Shown here: positions 33,793-40,051 of the stretch, in pieces
Layout of the letters: each line of letters opens with the position of its first letter
Position numbering within the stretch: position 1 is the first letter of the stretch
Assembly: GCA_021823625.1 (NCBI GenBank)
Contig: JAKANS010000034.1
Span: 1 to 40,051 of the forward strand
Direction of reading: 5' to 3'
Length of the DNA stretch: 40,051 nt
Source of the DNA: a bacterium
GTDB lineage: Bacteria > Verrucomicrobiota > Verrucomicrobiia > Limisphaerales > J093
Translations under genes and position numbers: made by a program
Notes under the pieces: generated by a model
Databases searched by the model: none
Seen by the model: the letters and a program-made list of their open reading frames with translations, nothing else
What the model was told of the DNA's origin: nothing

Positions 33793-34179
33793 TTACGCTT
33801 TGCGTTCATCGAACTCACGAATTTCCATGGCCTTGGTCAGACCGCTCTCGAAACGATACACGTGTTCAACGGCGCTATCCTTGAGCACGTTTCCTGCGAA
33901 GTCACACACGCCCTGACGAACTTCGACCGCAACTCTCCCGTTTGCTTCGATCACAAATCGCACTGGCTCGACATGCGGATCAACGACGCGCCACATCCAA
34001 TAATCGCGAACGCCGGCGTGGCCGAGAACGATGCCGCCCTCCATTCCATTCGGCCACACGACGTCCGGGTGCCTCACGGCCAAAACCGCCTCGATATCGC
34101 GCGCGTTGAATGCGGCGTAGGCGCGACCGAGCAGGTTGTCCGGACTTATTTGAGGGTCGGACTGCGTCGCTGATTTCAT
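33793..34179 (-). CDS. SnoaL-like (NTF2-fold) protein
   Basis: A ~128-residue cone-shaped alpha+beta domain protein. NLLGRAYAAFNARDIEAVLA, HPDVVWPNGMEGG and RDYWMWRVVDPHVEPVRFVI are typical of SnoaL-like polyketide-cyclase and NTF2 relatives, many of which have unknown substrates. The stop and start overlap as TAATG with the 4Fe-4S gene upstream, which supports ATG at 34179; ATG at 34194 is also in frame. It belongs to the minus-strand run ending in ECF42 module 2. Confidence 0.8.
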   Translation of the reverse strand: MKSATQSDPQISPDNLLGRAYAAFNARDIEAVLAVRHPDVVWPNGMEGGIVLGHAGVRDYWMWRVVDPHVEPVRFVIEANGRVAVEVRQGVCDFAGNVLKDSAVEHVYRFESGLTKAMEIREFDERKA

Positions 34180-35519
34180 TAGGAAGGAAAGCATCGTTTG
34201 AACGCCAGCAGCCATTGGGGATTTCCACGCAGTCGGACGCGGCGCGTGAGGAGCGCCCCGGGAAGACTCCGTTCACCCGCCAGAATTCCCAGCCACGTTT
34301 CCGAATCGGCAGTGACTTTCATGTTCGGCTTGCCGAGCAGGCCGTTCTCGATGGTCAGTTTACTTTCGTGGATGGTCACCGTCGCCTCGGCTCGTTCGCT
34401 GCCGGTGAAAACGAAATGGTACGTGGCGTCCAGTTTGCCGGCGGCGTGGCGTTGAAACGACAGGCGCATTCCAAACAGCAAGTTGGCGATGTTCCGCGGC
34501 CGCAGCGAGCCGCGCACATGCCGCACGGCCTTGTGCGGATAGCGCTTCTTCACGTGCGTCTCGGCGTCCGAGCCGCGCAAGACATACACCGGCTCGCGTT
34601 TCGCTTGTAACGGGCGCATCACTTCTTCGACAGAATCCTTTTTCGACGCAAGGTAAGGTCCGATCACATCTTCCCCCGCGGGACAAACCGCCATGCAATC
34701 CGCGGCCTTGTAATTCGGCCCGAAACCGAGGCTCTGCCACATCGAAACGCTTTCTGAATCCTTCACGCGCCGCCGGTAATCCTTTCCGTCGCGGCTGTCG
34801 GCGATGGTCTCCACCCAGTTGGCGAAACCGCCCATGAACTCGCGGTAATTGTGCGTGTAGCACGCGGACGGATTGAACACGCCGTCCGCGCCGATTGCCC
34901 CGACCGGACACGCGGCTACGCACAGCTTGCATTCCAGACAGGGGTTGTGATCGAGTTCCTGCGAATACGCGCTGATCTTCGCGTCCACAAGAATCGTGCC
35001 GAGCAGAATGAAGTTTCCAAAGCGCGGATGAATCACATTGCGATGAATTCCCATGCGGCCCAGCCCCGCGGCGACCGCGATCGGTTTGTGCGCCACAACC
35101 CACATTCGGTCGAAGCCCCAGCGATCCGCCTCCATCGGAAACGCCATCGGCGGATCCAGCGCCCGAATGCCCGAGAGTTCCAGCGCCGCAGTGATACGCC
35201 GGGCCACTTCGCTCACTTCATCGCCCGTGTGGTGAAACTCAACATTGGCCACGGAGCGCGCCGGACTGCGGACGTTGTCGCGATTCATCCGCAGCACGAA
35301 GCTGATGAGGCTGCGGGTGCGTTGAAACGCGCGCTCGATATGCGGACGCTCTCCGGCCAGCGCGAGCCGTTCCAACCCCACAAACCCGACATCATCCGCT
35401 CCCGCCTCCATGCAGAGCGCGCGCAACCAGGCCGCGTCTAGCGGTTCGGCCGCTGGCGGCGCTGGCCGTCGCGCGCGAGCCGCCACGATGGTCGGATGCT
35501 CGATTAGCTGTATGTGCAT
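34179..35519 (-). CDS. 4Fe-4S protein with QueG-like core and SCP2 C-terminal domain
   Basis: A ~446-residue protein. The N-terminal half resembles the reductase domain of epoxyqueuosine reductase-like proteins (EAGADDVGFVGLERLAL, HRNVIHPRFGNFILLGTILV). CLECKLCVAACPVGAI supplies four cysteines for one [4Fe-4S] cluster. CMAVCPAGED gives part of a second. The last ~115 residues (LFGMRLSFQRHAAGKLDATY to ETWLGILAGERSL) are a sterol-carrier SCP2-like domain. This pairing is known but uncharacterised; a role in lipid or quinone redox chemistry would be a guess. ATG at 35519 lies inside a palindrome; GTG at 35525 is an alternative. MarR lies 43-50 bp upstream. Confidence 0.82.
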   Translation of the reverse strand: MHIQLIEHPTIVAARARRPAPPAAEPLDAAWLRALCMEAGADDVGFVGLERLALAGERPHIERAFQRTRSLISFVLRMNRDNVRSPARSVANVEFHHTGDEVSEVARRITAALELSGIRALDPPMAFPMEADRWGFDRMWVVAHKPIAVAAGLGRMGIHRNVIHPRFGNFILLGTILVDAKISAYSQELDHNPCLECKLCVAACPVGAIGADGVFNPSACYTHNYREFMGGFANWVETIADSRDGKDYRRRVKDSESVSMWQSLGFGPNYKAADCMAVCPAGEDVIGPYLASKKDSVEEVMRPLQAKREPVYVLRGSDAETHVKKRYPHKAVRHVRGSLRPRNIANLLFGMRLSFQRHAAGKLDATYHFVFTGSERAEATVTIHESKLTIENGLLGKPNMKVTADSETWLGILAGERSLPGALLTRRVRLRGNPQWLLAFKRCFPS

Positions 35520-35524
35520 ATACA
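35509..35524. promoter_or_regulatory. Imperfect palindrome, possible MarR operator
   Basis: TGTATGTGCATATACA has arms that match at 7 of 8 positions. It covers the start of the 4Fe-4S/SCP2 gene and lies 45 bp downstream of a marR stop. Size and symmetry suit a MarR dimer. Overlap with the coding start would place it just downstream of, or over, a promoter. Confidence 0.45.
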
Positions 35525-35568
35525 CTTCAAAGTCGCGAATCGTGCTGACTGCGCCGATACGGGGCTTA

Positions 35569-36063
35569 TTATTTGCCGAGCTTCAAAGCCGCCGCTTCGA
35601 GATCGTTGAGAATGGCCGACCAACGCTTTTTGCCCAGCGTTTCGACCACCTCCGTCTGTGCGGCGTGCCACGCAGGAAGCGCTTTGGTCAGCGCCTTGCG
35701 GCCCTTGTCAATGATGGTGAGGCTCACCTTCCCACCCCGCCCGCCGGTAATCTGAAGCAACCCGTCTCGCTCCAGTGGACGGAGATTACGCACCAGAGTC
35801 GTGCGCTCCATGCCCAGCCAGTCGCTCAATTCGGCCATGCCCAAACTCCCTTTGGCGTTCAACGCGCCGAGAGTCGGCGTTTGCGTGGGCCGGATGCCCT
35901 GACGCCGCAACTCCACATCGAAGAACTGCGTCACCGCCCGCGTCACCCAGCGCAGGTGGTAGAAGATGCTGATCAGCCCGCCGCCTTCCCGCCGCAACCG
36001 TTCGGCGATCTCAGAGACTTTCTCCTTCGCCGGTTTGACGGCGGCTGGATCGTGCAGCTCCAT
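35569..36063 (-). CDS. MarR-family transcriptional regulator
   Basis: A ~164-residue dimeric winged-helix regulator. GLISIFYHLRWVTRAVTQFF is the dimerisation helix. LGALNAKGSLGMAELSDWLG and MERTTLVRNLRPLERDGLLQ form the helix-turn-helix, and GKVSLTIIDKGRKAL the beta wing. Family members usually sense phenolic or oxidant ligands. MELHDP at 36063 is the preferred start, although the frame is open to 36207. It sits between the HAD gene and the 4Fe-4S gene, and a palindrome lies directly downstream. Confidence 0.82.
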   Translation of the reverse strand: MELHDPAAVKPAKEKVSEIAERLRREGGGLISIFYHLRWVTRAVTQFFDVELRRQGIRPTQTPTLGALNAKGSLGMAELSDWLGMERTTLVRNLRPLERDGLLQITGGRGGKVSLTIIDKGRKALTKALPAWHAAQTEVVETLGKKRWSAILNDLEAAALKLGK

Positions 36064-36216
36064 GCGGGTATAGTTCGGGCTCACGTGGTGGACAAGCGTA
36101 ACAGACCCTCGGCGTCGCAGCACTTGATTGTTTGCGCGCGCGTCCGGCGGGCGGTACGGGCAAACACCAGCAGCGAAGTGCCGCGCCGGGACCGTTTGGA
36201 ATTTCATCGGCGGCTC

Positions 36217-36903
36217 TCACAGAGGTGCGAGCAGGTCCGGCACGGCGCTGAGATCAGCAATCTCAGCATCCGGCTCGCCCGGCAGACGTTCTTTGGCCTG
36301 ACCGAAACGGTTGATCCAGATGACACGGAAACCACAATCCTTGGCGGCATAGGCGTCCCACGCGTTGGACGACTGGAAGCTCATCGCGCTTGCCGGAAGG
36401 CCCAGGTGCTTCTCCGCCAGCCGATAGACCGATGGGTGCGGTTTGAAGATCCCGGCCTCCTCAACGGAGATCACAGCATCGAGCAGCGACGCGAGGCCGG
36501 CGTGCTCAACTGCAGCGGCCAGCATGCGCGGTGAACCGTTGGAAAGAATGGCCGTGCGCCGACCGGAGTTGCGCAGGCGGCGCAGCACCTGCGGCACTTC
36601 CGGGTAAGCGTCCAGATTGAGGTAGAGCTCCAGGAGGCGCGTGCGCAAAGTTTGATCCCTGATCGTCAAGCTCGCCATGGCGAAATCGAGGGCGTCGCCG
36701 GTGATCCGCCAGAAGTCCTCATGCTTGCCCATCAGCGAGCGCAGCCAGGTGTATTGCAGTTGTTTGGTCCGCCAGAGTTCGGCCAACGGTTGCCAACGAT
36801 CGCCCAGCTCCTCGCGACAGTGTGAAGCGGCCGCCGCCACGTCGAAAAGAGTTCCGTAGGCATCAAACACGCAGGCGCGAATTCCGGGAAGGAGCGTTTG
36901 CAC
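36217..36903 (-). CDS. Haloacid dehalogenase type II
   Basis: A 228-residue HAD-superfamily hydrolase. FDAYGTLFDV carries the nucleophile Asp14, SNGSPRML is motif II, and KPHPSVYRLA supplies the motif III lysine. SFQSSNAWDAYAAKDCGFRV is the signature of L-2-haloacid dehalogenases. These convert L-2-haloacids to D-2-hydroxyacids; relatives with other substrates exist. The GTG at 36903 follows GGGAAGGA eight bases upstream and gives the normal family length. The longer frame to 37209 runs through duplicated sulfatase-flanking DNA and is not credible. It is the first gene of the minus-strand run into ECF42 module 2. Confidence 0.85.
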   Translation of the reverse strand: MQTLLPGIRACVFDAYGTLFDVAAAASHCREELGDRWQPLAELWRTKQLQYTWLRSLMGKHEDFWRITGDALDFAMASLTIRDQTLRTRLLELYLNLDAYPEVPQVLRRLRNSGRRTAILSNGSPRMLAAAVEHAGLASLLDAVISVEEAGIFKPHPSVYRLAEKHLGLPASAMSFQSSNAWDAYAAKDCGFRVIWINRFGQAKERLPGEPDAEIADLSAVPDLLAPL

Positions 36904-36957
36904 GACGCGATCCTTCCCGATGATCCAAACGGCGTCAATTCCGACGGACTTTCTGTT

Positions 36958-37392
36958 GCCTCCTACTGACGTGTTTAAATTGGACGACGATGGCGGTGAC
37001 GAGGAACCTGGACCGCAGGCGGCGCGGAGTCTGGGTGCGTTGCCGGCCTCGGCGGAGCAATGACCCCAAGGCGACGAGCGCAGTTCAAGGCGTTCTGTCG
37101 GAGGCCCGGAAGCTGGGATTCGGCGAGGGCATCTGCGCGCCGACCGACGTGCGCCAGTCGCGCAGACGCTGGCGAAGCTCGGCGGCCTTGTCCGGCAGTT
37201 GGTCCGCAAGGTCGCGGCGCTCGCCGGGGTCGTCCTTCAGATCGAACAGCTCCACGCGCTGGTCCTCGAAAAGCTCCAGCAATTTCCAGTCGCCGACCCG
37301 CACGGCGCCGGCGGGTGTGGAGTACGGTACGTGGCAATAATGCGGGTAGTGGAAGAAGAGCGCATCGCGGGACAGCCGGGCCTCCGGTTTCC
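36958..37392. repeat. Long direct repeat, copy B
   Basis: Near-identical to 2018-2435, covering non-coding DNA downstream of a sulfatase stop and its last ~95 codons. It ends where the inserted segment begins. Adjacent to the HAD gene start. Confidence 0.85.
37085..37392 (-). pseudogene. Sulfatase copy B, C-terminal piece
   Basis: The codons read KPEARLSRDALFFHYPHYCH through DDPGERRDLADQLPDKAAEL to the stop at 37085, colinear with the intact sulfatase. At about 37393 the homology stops. The protein piece begins precisely where the piece at 39042 ends, so the gene was split by the intervening DNA. No start codon or catalytic region is attached. Confidence 0.85.
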
Positions 37393-37430
37393 CTCTTTGC
37401 TTGCTCCATCCCTTCAGCGGCGCTATTCTC

Positions 37431-37463
37431 GGCTTCACCGTGAAAAAGCAAATTCCTGTCAGT
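37431..37463 (+). repeat. Interspersed repeat, copy 5 (diverged)
   Basis: The right half GAAAAAGCAAATTCCTGTCAGT aligns with the end of copies 1 and 2; the left half has drifted. It lies within the DNA that splits sulfatase copy B and points to the pectate lyase start, 76 bp away. Confidence 0.4.
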
Positions 37464-37539
37464 AACTGAGTCGCAGGTCCGCTGCGAGCGCGAAATGAAT
37501 TGGCCATAGTGTCTGACCATCGAACTTCAAGGAGTAGTC

Positions 37540-38949
37540 ATGAACCCAAAATCTACTACGGCCGCCTCTCTCGTGTGCCTGCTTGCCGTCTGGTCGGACG
37601 ATCCGGCCATTGCTGCTGAATCAACACGGCGTGAGGTACTCGCGTTTCCGGGGGCCGAGGGATGGGGGGCGGTTACTGCAGGTGGACGAGGCGGCAAAGT
37701 GATCAAGGTCAGCAACCTCAATCCTTCCGGGCCGGGCAGCTTTGCTGAAGCCTGTGCCACAGACGGACCGCGCATCGTTGTCTTCGACGTCAGCGGCGTC
37801 ATACGCGGGGACATTCGCATCACCAAGCCGCATATCACGATCGCCGGCCAGACGGCGCCCGGAGCGGGAATCACGCTCGAAGGCATGATTTCCAGTTACG
37901 ATCATGGCGTTCATGACATTATCGTGCGCCATCTGCGCGTTCGCAGGACTCGTGACATGGGCGGCGGTGGAGACTGCATCCAAATGGGCGGTCTGGGGCC
38001 GAAGAAGACGGGGACCTACAACATCGTCCTCGACCATCTGTCGTTAAGCTGGGGCAATGACGAGGTGATCGACCTCTATCATGCCCATGATGTCACGGTG
38101 CAGTGGTGCTCGGTCGAGGAATCCGACGACAAGGGACACGACAAGGGAGCACATAATTTCGGCATCATTTCCGCCGCCGAAGATGACGGCGCGGTGTCGG
38201 TGCATCACAACCTTTGGGCTCATCATGGACGCAGAGTCCCTTGCATGGCCCCCTATCGGGAACACGCAGCGGATGACTTCTGCAATAACCTCATTTACAA
38301 CTGTCGCGGCGGATATACCGATGACGGTCACGGCGAGCGCGCCCGTAGCCCCGTGAACCTCCACAAGAACTATTACAAACGCGGCCCACAAACTCTGGAA
38401 AGGATGTATCCGTATGCTCTCTCGCCACAGATGGACTATTACGTAAAGGAGAACTTCTTCGAGGACTGGGGCTACCAGGACCATCCGAGGCACTGGAAAT
38501 ACGGCGGAGACATGCCGCGGTGGGTTCAATTCAACAACCACGGCCGCGAACTCCATGAACCGGCCAAGACGCCGGCGATTGAGCTGGTTGACGCTAAGGA
38601 AGTTTACGACCTGGTCCTCGCCAAAGCTGGTTGTTGGCCGAGAGACCGCGTGACACAACGGACCGTCGAAGAAGTCAGAAACAAGTCCGGCGCATGGGGC
38701 AGAAGCGCGCCCTTGGAACTAACCGACGAGTGGTATCTCGAAGGCCTCGCCCCGCGGCAGGCCGCCGCGGATAGCGATCACGACGGCATGCCCAACGGAT
38801 GGGAGACCGCCCACGGCCTCAACCCCCAGGACCCTGCCGACGCAACAAGGATTGTGCCTGCAGGCAGGTCCGAAAGGGACCGCCATCAAGGTTATACGTA
38901 CATCGAGTACTATATCAATGAACTCGCAGACCAGTTAGTTGCGAGATAA
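37540..38949 (+). CDS. Secreted pectate lyase-like protein, PL1 type, with calcium-repeat tail
   Basis: A 469-residue parallel beta-helix protein. ATG at 37540 follows AAGGAG eight bases upstream. A signal peptide leads to FPGAEGWGAVTAGGRGGKVI, the typical PL1 start, then PHITIAGQTAPGAGITLEGM, VRHLRVRRTRD, ALDHLSLSWGNDE-type (here VLDHLSLSWGNDEVID) and NNLIYNCRGG. Such proteins cleave polygalacturonate by beta-elimination with calcium. The C-terminus has DSDHDGMPNGWETAHGLNPQ, a calcium-binding repeat frequent in secreted enzymes of these bacteria. The gene appears complete but sits inside a split sulfatase, on the opposite strand. With the GH28 fusion it gives the region two pectin-active candidates. 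Confidence 0.9.
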   Translation: MNPKSTTAASLVCLLAVWSDDPAIAAESTRREVLAFPGAEGWGAVTAGGRGGKVIKVSNLNPSGPGSFAEACATDGPRIVVFDVSGVIRGDIRITKPHITIAGQTAPGAGITLEGMISSYDHGVHDIIVRHLRVRRTRDMGGGGDCIQMGGLGPKKTGTYNIVLDHLSLSWGNDEVIDLYHAHDVTVQWCSVEESDDKGHDKGAHNFGIISAAEDDGAVSVHHNLWAHHGRRVPCMAPYREHAADDFCNNLIYNCRGGYTDDGHGERARSPVNLHKNYYKRGPQTLERMYPYALSPQMDYYVKENFFEDWGYQDHPRHWKYGGDMPRWVQFNNHGRELHEPAKTPAIELVDAKEVYDLVLAKAGCWPRDRVTQRTVEEVRNKSGAWGRSAPLELTDEWYLEGLAPRQAAADSDHDGMPNGWETAHGLNPQDPADATRIVPAGRSERDRHQGYTYIEYYINELADQLVAR

Positions 38950-38950
38950 A

Positions 38951-39040
38951 CAGAGAAACCACGGAACGTACGGAAAACACGAACCTAATTGCGCTTCTCT
39001 GCGTGGTTTTCCGTGTCCTTCCGTGCTTTCCGTGGTTGCC
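38951..39040. repeat. ACCACGGAA-type inverted repeat
   Basis: AACCACGGAACGTACGGAAA on the left faces TTTCCGTGTCCTTCCGTGC and TTTCCGTGGTTGCC on the right, so the ~90 bp can form a long imperfect hairpin. It lies directly after the pectate lyase stop and ends at the right edge of the DNA splitting the sulfatase. It could act as a terminator for both sides. A shorter relative is at 20959. Confidence 0.6.
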
Positions 39041-39041
39041 T

Positions 39042-39486
39042 TTTCAACAGACGGGTGAGGTCCAGCCCGTCCGCCGGGGAGTTTGTTGGCTTGGGCAAGC
39101 CAGCGGCGGCGACAAGCGTGTAAAACAAATCGGTGAGTGCGACGGGTTCGCCGCATTCTGCGCCGACCGGAGTGACGCCCGGCCACTTCACGATGAGCGG
39201 CACGCGCAGGCCGCCTTCGTAGAGCGTGCCTTTGCCCGAGCGCAGCGGCGCATTGCTCGTCACCGGCATCGTCTGCCGCTTGTCGGTTCCGAGGTAGCCG
39301 CCGTTGTCGCTCGTGAAGATGACGAGGGTACTCCGGTCCAGACCACGTTTCTTCAACCGGGCCAGCACGCGGCCCACGCTGTCGTCGAGGCTCTTGACCA
39401 TGGCGGCATAGACGGAGTTTTGGTGGTTGAGCCCAGGGCGGAGTTTCCTTTCAAAGTGCGCGATGTCGCTCGTCTTCGCCTCAATG
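39042..39486 (-). pseudogene. Sulfatase copy B, central piece
   Basis: Codons match the middle of the intact sulfatase: IEAKTSDIAHFERKLRPGLN, LVIFTSDNGGYLGTDKRQTM, then VPLIVKWPGVTP and ending GLDLTRLLK. The N-terminal third with the formylglycine motif is absent, cut off at about 39486 by a plus-strand gene fragment. The other side meets the inserted pectate lyase segment. Confidence 0.85.
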
Positions 39487-39487
39487 G

Positions 39488-40051
39488 CGATGTCGAACCC
39501 CCGACAACCGCGCAAGCTGCGGCACACCAACCAAGGCCATCGGTTCGATTCTTGCGAGATCTCATCGGGAGGATTGGCGCCGTCGGCGAGGGAAACACTC
39601 AACTGGCGCTCATCTTTGGTCCCCTGGCATTTGACCATTCCGATGCTGAGATTGAGCGCATCGTCAAGACCGCGTTTGACATGGCCTTGGAGTGGAAAGT
39701 CGCGGTCGGGTTCCATCTGGATGACTCGATGTTTTGGGCGCGACGCGAGGACCTCTGGCGTGATCCCAAGAATGCCGAGTGGCTCGACTGGGATGGGACT
39801 CCAAGCACCGGACGGCGCATTGATTGGGGACCACCGCCACACAAACTGCCGCCCCAAATGTGTTTCAACAGCCAGGCGATTCAGCGCGAAGTGCGACGGC
39901 GAGCCACCGAAATCTTCGGCAAGGCCATTAGCAGCCCGTCAAAAAAGCCCCGCTTTCGGAAACTCGGAGGGTTGAACAGAGATCCTGGGTCCGAAGGAGC
40001 GACCCGCGATGAGCAAGACCAGAATTACTCCCATGATCGTCGTCAACAGCT
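39488..40051 (+). CDS. Partial protein of unknown family, 5'-truncated and running off the window
   Basis: One frame stays open from about 39488 to the end. It reads LRDLIGRIGAVGEGNTQLAL, AFDMALEWKVAVGFHLDDSM, FWARREDLWRDPKNAEWLDW and CFNSQAIQREVRRRATEIFG. The amphipathic pattern and conserved-looking Trp, Asp and His residues suggest a real enzyme, possibly a TIM-barrel glycosidase-like protein, but I cannot name the family. No start codon is attached, because the frame emerges directly from the sulfatase fragment. It is probably a 5'-truncated gene. Confidence 0.5.

Noticed and set aside
36904..37209. Long N-terminal extension of the HAD gene
   Set aside because: It runs through the duplicated sulfatase-flanking DNA and is serine/arginine-rich. 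A GTG with a good ribosome-binding site gives the normal family length.

Overview
The window is about 40 kb of GC-rich bacterial DNA that most resembles a Verrucomicrobiota genome (Pedosphaera/Limisphaera-type) or a closely related PVC lineage. That placement is inferred from gene content: SBBP-repeat propellers, a Gfo/Idh/MocA-DUF1080 operon, many secreted sulfatase and polysaccharide-degrading enzymes, DUF2961/GH172, paired PepSY membrane proteins, ECF42 sigma factors with DGPF (YCII) proteins, a BlaI-BlaR1 pair, and C-terminal domains ending in FYRxR. No rRNA, tRNA or CRISPR array was seen.

Layout. 1-1.3 kb: truncated conjugation genes (MobF relaxase, coupling protein). 1.2-7 kb, minus strand: a PrxQ-type peroxiredoxin, then GH36 alpha-galactosidase, two PepSY proteins and a sulfatase in one tight run. 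7-8.8 kb: SBBP propeller 1. 9.1-11.6 kb: DUF1080 (internally deleted), an oxidoreductase and a truncated sugar-isomerase-like gene. 11.9-16 kb, plus strand: a nitrilase-GH28 fusion and a GH172 gene with an early stop. 16.2-18.7 kb: a CopZ-like zinc/[2Fe-2S] protein, a damaged ArsS radical SAM gene and a secreted lectin-fold protein. 18.8-23.6 kb: SBBP propeller 2, a VOC protein, blaR1 and blaI. 23.9-25.8 kb: a frameshifted gene and a GH16 hydrolase. 26-28.7 kb: ECF42 module 1 (flavodoxin, DGPF protein, sigma factor). 28.7-31.2 kb: a nitrilase-lectin fusion. 31.6-36.9 kb, minus strand: HAD, MarR, 4Fe-4S/SCP2, SnoaL, ECF42 sigma, DGPF, SRPBCC (module 2). 37-40 kb: a second sulfatase copy split by a pectate lyase segment, then a partial gene.

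Three themes stand out. First, a regulon can be read from the sequence: blaI, both SBBP genes and a third truncated SBBP leader share a promoter in which a BlaI-like palindrome fills the 16-bp spacer. At the SBBP genes the -10 box lies only 6 nt from ATG, so those transcripts should be leaderless. Second, three promoters of the form TGTCGA-N17-CG(A/T)C precede the flavodoxin gene and both DGPF genes, as expected for ECF42 sigma factors. Third, the window is rich in broken genes: frameshifts, internal deletions, tail-to-tail fragments and a split sulfatase. A roughly 37-bp interspersed repeat lies at or near many of the breaks and often points towards the next gene. Real genome decay or rearrangement explains most of this, but a chimeric metagenome assembly cannot be excluded from sequence alone.
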